Positions 32,441 through 42,686 of a stretch of 43,571 nt of DNA are shown piece by piece (position 1 is the stretch's first letter; each line of letters opens with the position of its first letter). The position numbers and the translations under genes are program-made. The notes below the pieces were generated by a model. The model was given only the letters and a program-made list of their open reading frames with translations, ran no database searches and was not told the origin of the DNA. The DNA is from Mycoplasmataceae bacterium (GTDB lineage: Bacteria; Bacillota_I; Bacilli_A; Mycoplasmatales; Mycoplasmoidaceae): contig JAIRME010000005.1 in NCBI GenBank assembly GCA_031258945.1, positions 1 through 43,571 of the forward strand, given 5' to 3'.

Positions 32441-33835
32441 TGGTGTTTTTACAGGATATTTACCGTTAAAACACCCTGTACAAAATTTGTCCTTGTTACC
32501 ACAACACTGGATTAATTTCTCCAAACTTAAAAAACCTAAATAATCACATCCAATGATTTTACGCATCGATGTTAAGGAATGCTTGGTGGCAATAAGCTGG
32601 TTACGATTGGGTGTATCTATCCCCAAAAAACAAGGTCATTTAATCATAGGACTGGCTGATAGTAAATATACTTTATTGGCTCCCGCATTTTTTAAAGCTT
32701 TAACTAAATGATGTGACGTTGTGCCACGAACAATAGAATCATCAATGAGTACAATGTCTTTATTCTTAATGTTAACTCTAAGTGGATTTAACTTAATGTA
32801 AACTGAACGTTCGCGTAACTCTTGAGTTGGTTTAATAAAAGTTCTAGCAATATAACGATTTTTAATCAAACCAACACCATAAGGAATCCCACTAGCTTGA
32901 GCATAACCGTTGGCAGCATGTTCCCCAGAATCTGGCGCACAAATAACCATGTCGGCTTTTAAAGGATGTTCTTGGTATAAACTTTTACCCTGAGCAATTC
33001 TAGATAAATAACAATTAACACCATCAATTGTACTATCAGGTCTGGCAAAATAAACATATTCGAATATACAAGTATGTTGCATTTGATTTTTGTTATAGAT
33101 GATGGATTTAATCCCATTCTTGGTAATTACAACCATCTCCCCCTTTTTGATATCACGAATAAAAGTAGCACCAATAACATCTAATGCACATGATTCCGAT
33201 GCAAGTATATATGCTCCAGATGGTAATTTTCCCAAACACAATGGACGAATGCCATATGGGTCACGTAAGCCGATAAGTCTGTCTTTTGTCATAATTAACA
33301 GACTAAACGAACCTTTAATATTCATGATGGTTTTTCTAATGGCGTTCACAATATCGTTGTTAGTTAAATTCTTAGAAATTAATTTGATAATTGATTCTGA
33401 GTCTACTGAAGTATAAAAATTAGAACCATGACGTTCTAGTTGATTACGTATTTCTTCAGCATTAATCAAATTACCATTGTGGGCGGTTGCAATTGGTCCG
33501 ATACGCGTATTAGTAAGCAATGGTTGGACATTTTCTACACCTTTACTGCCTGCCGTAGAATAACGTACATGACCAATTCCAATAGTGGGTTTTATTCTAT
33601 TTAAATCATTAATAATTTCACGATTGAACACTTCACCAACAGAACCAACATCTTTGTACTGATCGACAGTTTTACCATTAGAAACAGTTATGCCTACTCC
33701 TTCTTGCCCACGATGTTGTAAAGAGAATAAACCGTAATAAATTAAAGAAGGGATTTCAATCGGTCTTTTAGCAAAAATTCCAAATATACCACAAGCCTCT
33801 TTTAGTTTATCAGTTTGACAATGTTGTTTTAACAT
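32435..33835 (-). CDS. purF: Amidophosphoribosyltransferase
   Basis: A 466-aa enzyme that makes phosphoribosylamine from PRPP and glutamine, the first step of purine synthesis. The N-terminal Ntn hydrolase Cys follows a short propeptide: KLKEACGIFGIF (Cys15). Later blocks are GIGHVRYST, ATAHNGNL, GLRDPYGIRPL and the PRPP loop VLIDDSIVRGTT. CIFEYVYFARPDS and the C-terminal CCGNKDKFCTGCFNGKYP supply Fe-S cysteines as in Bacillus PurF. An in-frame ATG at 33841 lies only 2 nt after TATAAT (33849-33844), whereas ATG 33835 lies 8 nt after it. I therefore chose 33835 as a leaderless start. Two TGA codons encode Trp. No other pur gene is in the window. Confidence 0.93.
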
Positions 33836-33843
33836 AATCATAG

Positions 33844-33849
33844 ATTATA
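33844..33849 (-). promoter_or_regulatory. -10 box for purF
   Basis: TATAAT on the minus strand, 8 nt before ATG 33835. I saw no purine riboswitch pattern upstream. Confidence 0.5.
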
Positions 33850-34441
33850 AAGTATGATTGACATTAAATGTTACATCCATGATTAAGGGGCACCATAAAA
33901 GTGGTAAGGTTAGAATCTACATTTGGTATTCATTAGTTTTAATTTGATTCACGTCTTCCATATATGCGCCCATAGCTCATTGGGTAGAATGTTTGGTTGA
34001 TAAATAATGTTAAAAAATAACAACAAGTACTAAGGGTAATTGGGTTTAACCAATAATTAAGTGCATCAAATTAACTTATAAATAATTAGAGTTATGTAAT
34101 TTATTTGATTCTTTCATTAACAGAATGATGTTATTGATAAACCCAAACTTAATATATTCAAGAGACATACTTGGTATTAGTGAATGAGGCATCCTTATAT
34201 GATGAAGTACAATGTTGTTAATGTAATGCATATTAATCATAGAATAATATATCATTGTGCTACATTACTATTTAAGCACACGAATATGAATGAATTTGAA
34301 ACTTTGCAAATAAATTCATCTATAAAATGTCTCAGTGAATAGTTACTTACTCTTTATTAAAAGATGAAGATGTTCCTTTATAATGTCTACTCGGTATGGT
34401 GAGTATGAGCCCATATGTTCATAATATCGTTAAAAAATTTT
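33850..34441. other. Gene-poor stretch before the tRNA array
   Basis: About 590 bp with no supported gene on either strand. It contains a tRNA-Arg 5' remnant (33966-34004) and otherwise AT-rich sequence without long frames. I looked for tmRNA, SRP RNA and RNase P RNA landmarks and saw none. It is one of the few loosely packed parts of the window and may be the remains of a lost element or tRNA gene. Confidence 0.5.
33966..34004 (+). pseudogene. Truncated tRNA gene remnant (5' half, Arg-like)
   Basis: GCGCCCATAGCTCATTGGG and the next ~20 nt follow the 5' half of a tRNA. There is an acceptor strand GCGCCCA, then TAGCTCA-TTGG-TAGA, the D arm. The order and bases match tRNA-Arg(ACG)-type genes of related bacteria. 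No T arm and no 3' acceptor strand TGGGCGC follow, so it cannot fold into a tRNA. The D stem is also damaged (GAAT instead of GAGC). Confidence 0.55.
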
Positions 34442-34518
34442 CGGGAAGTAGCTTAGCTTGGTAGAGCACCTGGTTTGGGACCAGGGGGTCGCAGGTTCGA
34501 ATCCTGTCTTCCCGACCA
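34442..34518 (+). tRNA. tRNA-Pro (anticodon UGG)
   Basis: Acceptor CGGGAAG/CTTCCCG; anticodon stem CCTGG/CCAGG with loop TTTGGGA giving UGG; T arm GCAGG-TTCGAAT-CCTGT; encoded CCA. First of three closely spaced tRNAs. Confidence 0.97.
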
Positions 34519-34522
34519 TAAT

Positions 34523-34599
34523 GGCAGGGTATCTCAGTTGGTTAGAGAACTCGGCTCATACCCGGGGTGTCGTGAGTTCGACCCTCACCCCTGCTACCA
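34523..34599 (+). tRNA. tRNA-Met, elongator (anticodon CAU)
   Basis: Acceptor GGCAGGG with CCCTGCT (G-U at pair 1-72), as in the Bacillus elongator tRNA-Met. Anticodon loop CTCATAC gives CAU. The three consecutive G-C pairs of initiator tRNA (GGG/CCC) are absent. CCA is encoded. Separated from tRNA-Pro by 4 bp. Confidence 0.9.
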
Positions 34600-34604
34600 T
34601 TATC

Positions 34605-34682
34605 GGAACTTTAGCTCAATTTGGTTAGAGCCCCCGACTCATAATCGGTCTGTTATAGGTTCGAGTCCTATAAGTTCCACCA
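34605..34682 (+). tRNA. tRNA-Ile2 (anticodon CAU, lysidine type)
   Basis: Acceptor GGAACTT/AAGTTCC; anticodon loop CTCATAA gives CAU; T arm ATAGG-TTCGAGT-CCTAT; encoded CCA. The GGA-x3-TTAGCTCA opening and AAG-x-TCC end match mycoplasma tRNA-Ile(CAU), whose C34 is converted to lysidine by TilS to read AUA. Pair 27-43 is C-T, a mismatch. Confidence 0.85.
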
Positions 34683-34706
34683 TATTGAAAGCAATTTCAT
34701 TATTTC

Positions 34707-34749
34707 TAAAGAAGCACTCTTAACATTTCAATTTATGAGTGCTTCTTTA
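34707..34749 (+). terminator. Strong hairpin after the tRNA array
   Basis: A perfect 13-bp stem, TAAAGAAGCACTC with GAGTGCTTCTTTA (34707-34719, 34737-34749), loop of 17, followed by AATTTTATG. Likely the terminator of the tRNA-Pro-Met-Ile transcript, although the T-run is short. Confidence 0.7.
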
Positions 34750-34831
34750 AATTTTATGTAATTAGCAAAAAGTCAATTAGATTGATTGTCAAAATTATTT
34801 TAATAGTTAAATAATTATCCCTGCCAAAATC

Positions 34832-34849
34832 AATCATAAACTTATGATT
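34832..34849. promoter_or_regulatory. Palindrome overlapping the -35 region of the eno operon promoter
   Basis: AATCATAA-ac-TTATGATT, perfect 8-bp arms with a 2-nt centre. TATAAT at 34868-34873 is the -10 box, so the expected -35 position (about 34845-34850) falls on the right arm. A repressor bound here would block polymerase. No matching known operator recognised. Confidence 0.45.
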
Positions 34850-34867
34850 CATTAAGTTATTTTTACT

Positions 34868-34873
34868 TATAAT
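34868..34873 (+). promoter_or_regulatory. -10 box of the glycolytic operon
   Basis: TATAAT 34 nt before the eno ATG. Unlike most promoters here it is followed by a normal leader and a TTAGGAG ribosome site 6 nt before the start codon. Confidence 0.6.
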
Positions 34874-34907
34874 ATCCACCAATTTTAATAAATATTTAGG
34901 AGAAAAT

Positions 34908-36260
<1,353 letters not shown>

Positions 36261-36262
36261 TT

Positions 36263-37243
36263 ATGAAAATCGCTATTTTGGCTTCAGGCGGAAATTCTCC
36301 CGGTATGAATAATGCTGTTATCACACTTGTTAAATCCGCTCAATTAAATAAAATTGATGTCAAATTAATTTACGACGGCTTTCAAGGATTATTAGAAAAT
36401 AAATTTTACAATGCTGACATTCGTGCATTAGAAAATTTTAGTTCACGTGGTAATGTAGTCATTGGTACTGCTCGAAGTAAAAATTTTTATCAAATTGAAT
36501 ATAAGCGTCAGGCAATTAAAAATTTAAAAAAACAAAAAATTGATGTTTTAGTAGTTATTGGTGGTGACGGTTCATATAAAGGTGCTGCTAGTTTAGCTAA
36601 ATTAGGCATGAAGGTAATGACGTTACCTGGTACAATTGACAATGATGTAGCTTCCACTGATTCCACGATAGGCTTTTATTCTTCGCTTCACACAATCGTT
36701 GAATCAATTGATAAAATTCGTGATAGTTTTGATTCTCATTCTGGTATTTGTTTTGTAGAAGTCATGGGACGTGGTTTTAGTGATCTAGCTGTACAAGCTG
36801 GTATCGCTACAATTGCTGAAGCAATTGTCACAAGCGAAAATGTTTTAAGTATTGAAGAATTTGTAGCAATCGCTAATGAAACTAAAAAAAATAAAAAGCA
36901 TTCTTGTATTTTTGTCATCACTGAAAAAATTTATGGTATTAATGGATTCCCTACCCTTGATGAATTAGCAAAAGAAGTAGAAAAAATTACAGGACGTGTA
37001 TGTCGTGTCAATGTAATTGGTCATATGCAACGAGGTGGAGTTCCTTCTGCGACTGATCGTTATTGAGCATCAATGATGGCTAATTATTGTATTACATGCA
37101 TTAAAAATAAAAAGTTTAATCGTGCTATTGGCGAAGAACGACGCGAATTAGTAGATGTGGATATTTTTAAGGCCATCCAAATGCCCCGTAAACATAATCG
37201 CACACAATTAGCCAATGAATTTCAAAAAATTAATAGGATTTAA
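36263..37243 (+). CDS. pfkA: 6-phosphofructokinase
   Basis: A 326-aa ATP-type phosphofructokinase. The ATP site is GGDGSYKGA, the catalytic PGTIDNDVA and MGRGFSDLAVQAG are present, and HMQRGGVPSATDR is near the C-terminus. The first loop reads ASGGNSPGMNNA where most bacterial enzymes have GGDAPGMNA. The same loop lies near the allosteric interface, so regulation may differ. One TGA encodes Trp. It sits between eno and pyk with 2-bp gaps, ensuring co-expression of three glycolytic steps. Confidence 0.96.
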
Positions 37244-37245
37244 AT

Positions 37246-38769
37246 ATGAGTAAAGCTGCCCCAATTCGTGTTAAAAGTTATTATAAACGTACCAAAATTA
37301 TTGCTACCCTTGGCCCAGCTATTACACAAAAATTATGAACATTAGATGCATTGAAAAAATCTGAAAATGCTGACATGGTAAGTTTGGCTTATGAACGCAT
37401 GCAAAATATTTTAAAAGCTGGTGTTAACTGCGTTAGATTAAATTTTTCACATGGTTCACATGAAGAACAACAAGTCCGTATTAACATCGCTAGAGATGTA
37501 GCTAAAAAAATGAATCGTCATATTTCTATCATGCTTGATACAAAGGGACCTGAAATTCGCGTAGGGCAAATTAGAAACGGCCCAATTGCCATTAACAAAG
37601 ATAGTAATATTACGATTTATACCAAGGAACAAATTATTGGTGATGCAAATAAATTCTTTGTCACCGATTCCACTGGTACTTACAATATGGCTAAAGATGT
37701 AAAAGTTGGTGGCACAATATTGGTAGACGATGGTAAGTTACAACTAAAAATTAGCGAAGTTAATGTTGTACAAGGGTATATTAAAACAATCGCTTTAAAT
37801 AGCCATTTTATCAATGATAAAAAACGGATTAATTTACCTAACACCGAATATTCAATGCCATTTATGTCACAAAAAGATCGTGAAGACATTCTTTTTGGTA
37901 TTAAAAATAATGTAGATTATGTAGCAGCAAGTTTTGTCAATTCTAAAGAAAATGTACAAGAAATTCGTAATTTTTTGGATGCAAATGGTGGTAATCAGAT
38001 TCAAATCGTTTCCAAAATTGAATCAACCCATGCTATTCGTAACATTGATGAAATTTTAGAAGCTACTAATGGAGTAATGGTAGCTCGCGGTGATTTAGCT
38101 TTGGAAATACCTTTTTATGATGTGCCTTATTGACAAAAATACATTATTCGTAAATGTCGTTTTATTGGTAAGCCTTCCATTGTCGCTACTCAAATGTTAG
38201 ATTCACTAGAAAGAAATATTCAACCCACCAGAGCCGAAGTAACAGATGTATTTTTTGCTGTTGATCGCGGAGCAGATGCTACGATGTTATCTGGTGAATC
38301 GGCTCAAGGTCAATTTCCAGTAGAAGCAGTTTATACAATGCGCCAAATTAACAAAAAATCAGAATTATTGTTTGATTACAATCGCGCGATTAATTGATAT
38401 TTTTCCAAAGCTAATTTACCAAAATATGCTAAAAAAATAGCTAAAAAAATTGCCATTAAATGTCTACCACATGGTAATGATATCACCCCTACTTTTAAAT
38501 ACAATTTTGTGGTTATTTTTACTAATGATAAAGTCACAATTTGAACTATCTCCAATATTCGCCCAGCTGCCACCATTATTGTTGTAACTGATGAACTAGA
38601 ATTATTAACATGTTTTGGTATTAATTATGCTATTCAAACTCACTATGTCAAAGATTTAAATGTAGCTAAATTAAATTACCAAAAAATTGCCCGCGAAGCC
38701 ATTGATCGTTTTGAACCAAATGAACAACAAGCAATTGCTTTTATTGATAAAAAATTTAAAGAGCTTTAA
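37246..38769 (+). CDS. pyk: Pyruvate kinase
   Basis: A 507-aa enzyme that makes pyruvate and ATP from phosphoenolpyruvate. Motifs: KIIATLGPA, VRLNFSHGS, LDTKGPEIRVG, VSKIES (catalytic Lys), GVMVARGDLALEI, ATQMLDSL and PTRAEVTDV, and MLSGESAQGQFP. Between the first strand and RLNFSHG there is a longer segment than usual (ITQKLWTLDALKKSENADM). TGA codons encode Trp at five positions. The last 14 bp overlap the 3' end of the convergent ald-like gene. Confidence 0.96.
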
Positions 38770-39916
38770 TTTTTAACAATGTATGAATATCTTTATATTC
38801 TAAATGTAAAGCGTCCGCCACAATTCTATTAGTCAAATGACCTTCATAAGTCATGATAGCATTCATTAAATTAGGATGTTCTTTTAAAATACTCAATACA
38901 TTTTCGCCCTTGAGATTTTTTAAAAATTTTTCTGTCAAAATATTGCTAATGGCAACACTTACACTATTGGCAAATAATGCTGGAATATTTTCAATTGCAA
39001 AATGCTTTACACCTTCTACAATGTAATATGGTTTTTGGAAAGTAGTTGGTTTTTTTTCAGTGTCACCTGCAACGCCTTGATCAATGGCTAAATCAATAAT
39101 CACACTACCTGGTTTCATTGTTGAAACCATTTTTTGAGTAATACGTTTAGCAGTCAATGAACCTGGTAAAGAATTAGTATTGATTAATACATCAGTTGTT
39201 GTTACAATTTTACTTAAGTCAGTGTAATCTGCTTTAATTACTTCAAATTTTACATTATTTAATTTAGCTAATGTGTGCAAATAATGATCGTCCTTAATTT
39301 GCTTAGCTAGATGTTCGTCATTTTCCAAAACAGTTAAATTACCACCTAAGCCTAAGATAGCTTTAGCAGCTTCTAAACCTGCATAAGAAGCATTAATAAT
39401 AGTAAATTGAGCCTTATTTTTATTGTGTTCAATTGATGCAAAAATTTTACCTAACCCAAACTTAGCCAACTTAGATAAGTTATAAGCACCTAGTAAAGCT
39501 CCAAATTTACCTTTAATTTGTTCATTTGGTATCATTAAAGTAAAAATCCCATTTTCTTGAATTGCTTCTAAACCTAAAGTTATTTGTTGAAACTTCAATA
39601 ACTTTTCCAAAACTTTAGGATTATTAGCAAGATTAAATAATGAAACTAATATTTGATTAGGACTAATAGTCTTGAATTCGCGTCCAGTTGGTTTACTAAG
39701 TTTAAGAATAATATTACTATTACCAATGGCTTCACTATTATTATTCGCAATTTTAGCACCGGCCTCTAAATATTCACGATCAGTAAACCCAGCCTCTTGA
39801 CCAGCGTTTTTAGTAATAATAATTTCATGCTTATTTGCTACTAAAACTTTTACATCAGCTGGTATCAAACATACACGATATTCATTTTTATTCTCTTTTA
39901 GTAATGCAATTTTCAT
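38756..39916 (-). CDS. Alanine dehydrogenase-family protein, divergent active site
   Basis: A 386-aa protein with no TGA. Family features: MKIALLKENKNEYRVCLIPADV (R14), LKLSKPTGREF (K72, usual VKVKEP), LGLEAI, LGAYNLSKLAKFGLGK and VIIDLAIDQG. Key positions differ from real alanine dehydrogenase. The catalytic His in YLHLA is Asn here (LFNLA, N95). The Rossmann glycine motif is INASYAGLEAA rather than GxGxxG. NAD-dependent pyruvate/alanine exchange is therefore doubtful; it may be a divergent enzyme or a regulator. AGGAG lies 7 nt before the ATG, overlapping the upstream gene's stop. Likely last gene of rpmF-small TM-ald. Confidence 0.8.
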   Translation of the reverse strand: MKIALLKENKNEYRVCLIPADVKVLVANKHEIIITKNAGQEAGFTDREYLEAGAKIANNNSEAIGNSNIILKLSKPTGREFKTISPNQILVSLFNLANNPKVLEKLLKFQQITLGLEAIQENGIFTLMIPNEQIKGKFGALLGAYNLSKLAKFGLGKIFASIEHNKNKAQFTIINASYAGLEAAKAILGLGGNLTVLENDEHLAKQIKDDHYLHTLAKLNNVKFEVIKADYTDLSKIVTTTDVLINTNSLPGSLTAKRITQKMVSTMKPGSVIIDLAIDQGVAGDTEKKPTTFQKPYYIVEGVKHFAIENIPALFANSVSVAISNILTEKFLKNLKGENVLSILKEHPNLMNAIMTYEGHLTNRIVADALHLEYKDIHTLLKIKAL

Positions 39917-39925
39917 ATATTTCTC

Positions 39926-40144
39926 CTAGGCAAAATGATAGACTATCATACCAATAATGACACCAATACATGTACCGATGGCAATCACCAAAAAAGCCAT
40001 AACCGAATTGAATCAACGATTTTCAGGTCTTACTTTAATTTTTTGAAATTCATCACCAGAGGGAATACTTTTAAAATCAATGTCATTTAGTATTTTAGTT
40101 TGTTGGTCTGATAATTTATTCTCTTTTTTAGATTGATCGTTCAT
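39926..40144 (-). CDS. Small single-span membrane protein, function unknown
   Basis: A 72-aa protein missed by standard-code searches because of an internal TGA. Charged N-terminus (MNDQSKKENKLSDQQTK), then a membrane helix near the C-terminus (NSVMAFLVIAIGTCIGVII). The stop (TAG) overlaps the AGGAG ribosome site of the ald-like gene. It begins 2 bp after the rpmF stop (TAGTAATG). Co-transcribed with both. No family recognised. Confidence 0.65.
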
Positions 40145-40146
40145 TA

Positions 40147-40323
40147 CTATTTAACATTAATCACTTTAATACCTTTGTAATAACCACAATATGGGCAAAC
40201 TTTATGTGGTTGAATAGGTCGACCACATTTTTTGCAAATTGTCGTTGTTGTTTGTTTCAAAGCATGATGCGAACGACGCATTCCTTTTCTTGATTTACTT
40301 ACTCGTCTTTGTTGTACAGCCAT
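40147..40323 (-). CDS. rpmF: Ribosomal protein L32 (bL32)
   Basis: A 58-aa ribosomal protein. MAVQQRRVSKSRKGMRRSHH is the conserved N-terminus, and the two zinc CxxC pairs are CKKCGRP and CPYCGYYKG. AAGGAAATT precedes the ATG. It heads a leftward operon ending with the ald-like gene. Confidence 0.96.
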   Translation of the reverse strand: MAVQQRRVSKSRKGMRRSHHALKQTTTTICKKCGRPIQPHKVCPYCGYYKGIKVINVK

Positions 40324-40449
40324 AATTTCCTTTTATTTTTCTTTAAGTCAATTTTAAATTGTTATACATTATATGAATTTTTTAGAACATATTGTTCCAA
40401 CAAATATTTAGGTTATGAGTTGGATTAAAAATAGAAAAAAGTAACTCGT

Positions 40450-40593
40450 TTAATTAAATGATAATTCATCACAAATTTTTTTTAAGTCTTCTTCAATCGG
40501 TTCGTTGATCACTTGTTCAATTTTAGAGTCGTACTCTTGGTAATTAATCTTTTTATTGCTCACCAAGTAAGGGGTAAAGAAGATAAAACACAT
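40450..40593 (-). CDS. 47-aa protein, copy A of a duplicated family
   Basis: Reads MCFIFFTPYLVSNKKINYQE and ends in KKICDELSFN. From NKKINY onward it matches the protein at 42319-42462 almost residue for residue (YDSKxEQVINEPIxEDLKKICxELSFN). The first 12 residues are unrelated to copy B, so this copy may be truncated at its 5' end with a chance start. DNA similarity continues across the stop. Function unknown. Confidence 0.5.
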   Translation of the reverse strand: MCFIFFTPYLVSNKKINYQEYDSKIEQVINEPIEEDLKKICDELSFN

Positions 40594-40597
40594 GTTG

Positions 40598-40603
40598 TAT
40601 AAT
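40598..40603 (+). promoter_or_regulatory. -10 box before small protein gene 40613
   Basis: TATAAT 9 nt before ATG 40613, just upstream of the copy A start on the other strand. No Shine-Dalgarno. Confidence 0.4.
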
Positions 40604-40612
40604 AATAAACGT

Positions 40613-40837
40613 ATGGCAGGTATTGAAGATACACTTATTGAAACAGAACATAGCTATGTTCAAGTAGGCGATAAAATTAGAATTATTCCGAATATTGTTT
40701 CAACTGTTCATGATTCTATTAAGAGAAAAAAACCTAATAAACATAGAGGTATGCCAGCGTGATTTCGCGGTATGATCTGAAATTCAATTTCAATCATTAG
40801 TAAAATGCGTTGTTCATCTTGAAACTCGCTTAAATAA
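40613..40837 (+). CDS. Small basic protein, function unknown
   Basis: A 74-aa protein broken by three TGA codons, so invisible in a standard-code search. It reads MAGIEDTLIETEHSYVQVGDKIRII, then a basic stretch (IKRKKPNKHRG), then WFRGMIWNSISIISK. No signal peptide. It lies 64 bp before the cysteine-desulfidase gene on the same strand. Coding is supported by the promoter position and length only. Confidence 0.45.
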
Positions 40838-40901
40838 TCTTGTTCAAGGAAACAATCTTAAAGAATAAGCAATAAATTTTTAAAATATTACAAACATAAT
40901 T

Positions 40902-42185
40902 ATGAAAACAATAAAAACTAAAGAAATATTTATTTTGAATTTATTAGATAGGATTGTAACTCCAGCTTTAGGATGTACTGAAATTGGATGCATTGCACTA
41001 GCTACTAGTATTACTTCTGAACATTTAAAATTACCATTAGCCAAAGCTATTGTCTATGTTTCTGGTTTTATTTATCGCAATGTAATTAATGTTGGAGTAC
41101 CTTTTATTGGTAGAGTAGGAGCCAAAGGTATAGCTGCAGCAGGTTTTATAATCAAGCAATCAAATAGAGGATTATTAATCTTAGAAGGTGTGTCGAACAC
41201 TCAAGTACATCAAATCAAGCAATTGATTGCTAAAGATAAAATAAAAGTTATCATTCAGAGAAATTGCAATCCTGTTTATGTCAGAGTTGTTGCAAAAGAT
41301 ATTGGTGGCAATACTTATGATGTATTAATTGAACGAGGACACGATAATGTTAAATTCGTGAGAATAAATAATATTAATCTGCCAATTGAATCATACAAAA
41401 AGTGTAAAGCAAAGAAAACTTCTCAACCAGAGTTTGATGTTGACGATATTACTTTAGCAGATATCTATCACACTATTAAAAAAGTCAAATTAAAAAAATT
41501 AATCTTTTTGCAAAAAGGGATTGAGATGAATGAAAATATTGCTAATTTTCCAAACAAAAATCTATACTTCCACCCAATTAATAAAAAATCAAGTTGAAAG
41601 GAAGCTATTTTAGCTCATACATTTAATGCTGTTGCCTCAAGAATGGATGGGTGTCCTTTACCTGTCATGTCTTCAAATGATAGTGGTGATCATGGTTTGA
41701 CTGTCAATTTACCTCAATATGTTTATTGACAAAAAATGCACACAAGTAAAATTGTAATGTTCCAAGCAATTGCCTTAGCCAATTTAATTACATGAAAGAT
41801 TAAAAAGAATATTGGCAGTTTATCTGCATATTGTGGTAGCGTTGTAGCAGCCACCACTGGTTCAATTTGTGGTATTGGTTTACAACGAAATTACAATATT
41901 CAACAAATTAATGAATTGATCAATTACTGTTTAAATTTCTTTACAGGAATACTTTGTGATGGTGCAAAAATTTCGTGTGCTTGGAAAGTAGAAGCAGCTT
42001 TATCAGTTGGTTTTAAAGCGCTTGAGCTTGTTGAAAGTAAACGCAAAATTAATAGTGATGGCATTAATAATATTGATGCCTTTAAAACCATTAAATTAAT
42101 TGGTAATTTATCCAAAACAATTATGACTAGTATCAACGATAAAATCGTGGATATCATTGATTATAATTTAGATTCACGTTCGTAA
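40902..42185 (+). CDS. cyuA: L-cysteine desulfidase family Fe-S enzyme (UPF0597, CyuA-like)
   Basis: A 427-aa member of the CyuA/YhaM family, related to L-serine dehydratase. The N-terminal PALGCTEIG supplies the catalytic Cys25. Cluster cysteines lie at C311 (SAYCGSV), C352 and C359 (LCDGAKISCAWK), with spacings close to those of the archaeal cysteine desulfidase. The MDGCPLPVMSSNDSGDHG block is typical. It would turn cysteine into pyruvate, sulfide and ammonia in the cytoplasm. Serine dehydration is an alternative. The gene is bracketed by the two 47-aa gene copies. Four TGA codons encode Trp. Confidence 0.88.
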
Positions 42186-42318
42186 GTTATTACTATTAGC
42201 AAATCTCTTATTGTTTTTCATTATATTTTCTCTTAAAACTATGAATAGAAGTCTTTACTTAATCAAAAATGGTTGGTGAAATGATAATATTAAGATTTCA
42301 AATGAAAAAATTACATGT

Positions 42319-42462
42319 TTAATTAAATGATAATTCATTACAAATTTTCTTTAAGTCTTCATCAATTGGTTCATTTATCACTTGTTCAAGTTTAGAATCA
42401 TAATCTTGATAATTAATCTTTTTGTTGGTTCAAGTAACTGTTTTTGAATTTTTAGTTTTCAT
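42319..42462 (-). CDS. 47-aa protein, copy B of a duplicated family
   Basis: Reads MKTKNSKTVTWTNKKINYQD, continues DYDSKLEQVINEPIDED and ends KKICNELSFN. Charged, helical, soluble, one UGA-coded Trp. It matches copy A at 40450-40593 from NKKINY to the stop. Because its N-terminus is plausible, this is probably the more complete copy. A further weak relative lies just upstream on the other strand (42561-42632). Function unknown. Confidence 0.55.
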
Positions 42463-42560
42463 AGTGAAATTATATCACATCGGTTTGCCTTATATCGATC
42501 CAAACGCTATTTTTTAATTTATTTTCAATCCAAAAACCCAGTTGAATAGAAACAAAATGT

Positions 42561-42632
42561 ATTGACGAAATAATTAATCAACCGCTAAATAAAAATTTAG
42601 AAAAGCTTTACGAATTTCTTTCTAAAAATTAA
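42561..42632 (+). pseudogene. Possible remnant related to the 47-aa family
   Basis: The plus-strand frame ending at TAA 42632 reads IDEIINQPLNKNLEKLYEFL and SKN. This follows the spacing of LEQVINEPIDEDLKKICNELSFN (I-N-x-P, then L-x-K, then L-S-x-N) but with few identities. The frame extends upstream with a Trp codon but no ATG. It is inverted relative to copies A and B. Weak evidence. Confidence 0.3.
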
Positions 42633-42686
42633 TAGTATTTTTGAATTTATTTTTTGTCTACATAAGAACAAATAATCTAGTTAATT

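Noticed and set aside
33842-33965. Purine riboswitch before purF
   Set aside because: The -10 box lies next to the start codon, leaving no leader, and the conserved three-way-junction bases are absent.
34076-34255. 59-codon minus-strand frame starting MIYYSMINMH
   Set aside because: AT-rich, no ribosome site or -10 box, and no recognisable pattern; expected by chance in such sequence.
34475-34723. 82-codon frame on the plus strand across the tRNA array
   Set aside because: It consists of translated tRNA genes and the hairpin.
39935-39949. ATGATAG-a-CTATCAT inverted repeat as an operator for ald
   Set aside because: It lies inside the coding end of the small membrane gene and is explained by its codons.
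40598-42318. Composite transposon formed by the two same-direction 47-aa gene copies
   Set aside because: No terminal inverted repeats, target duplications or transposase; simple segmental duplication fits better.
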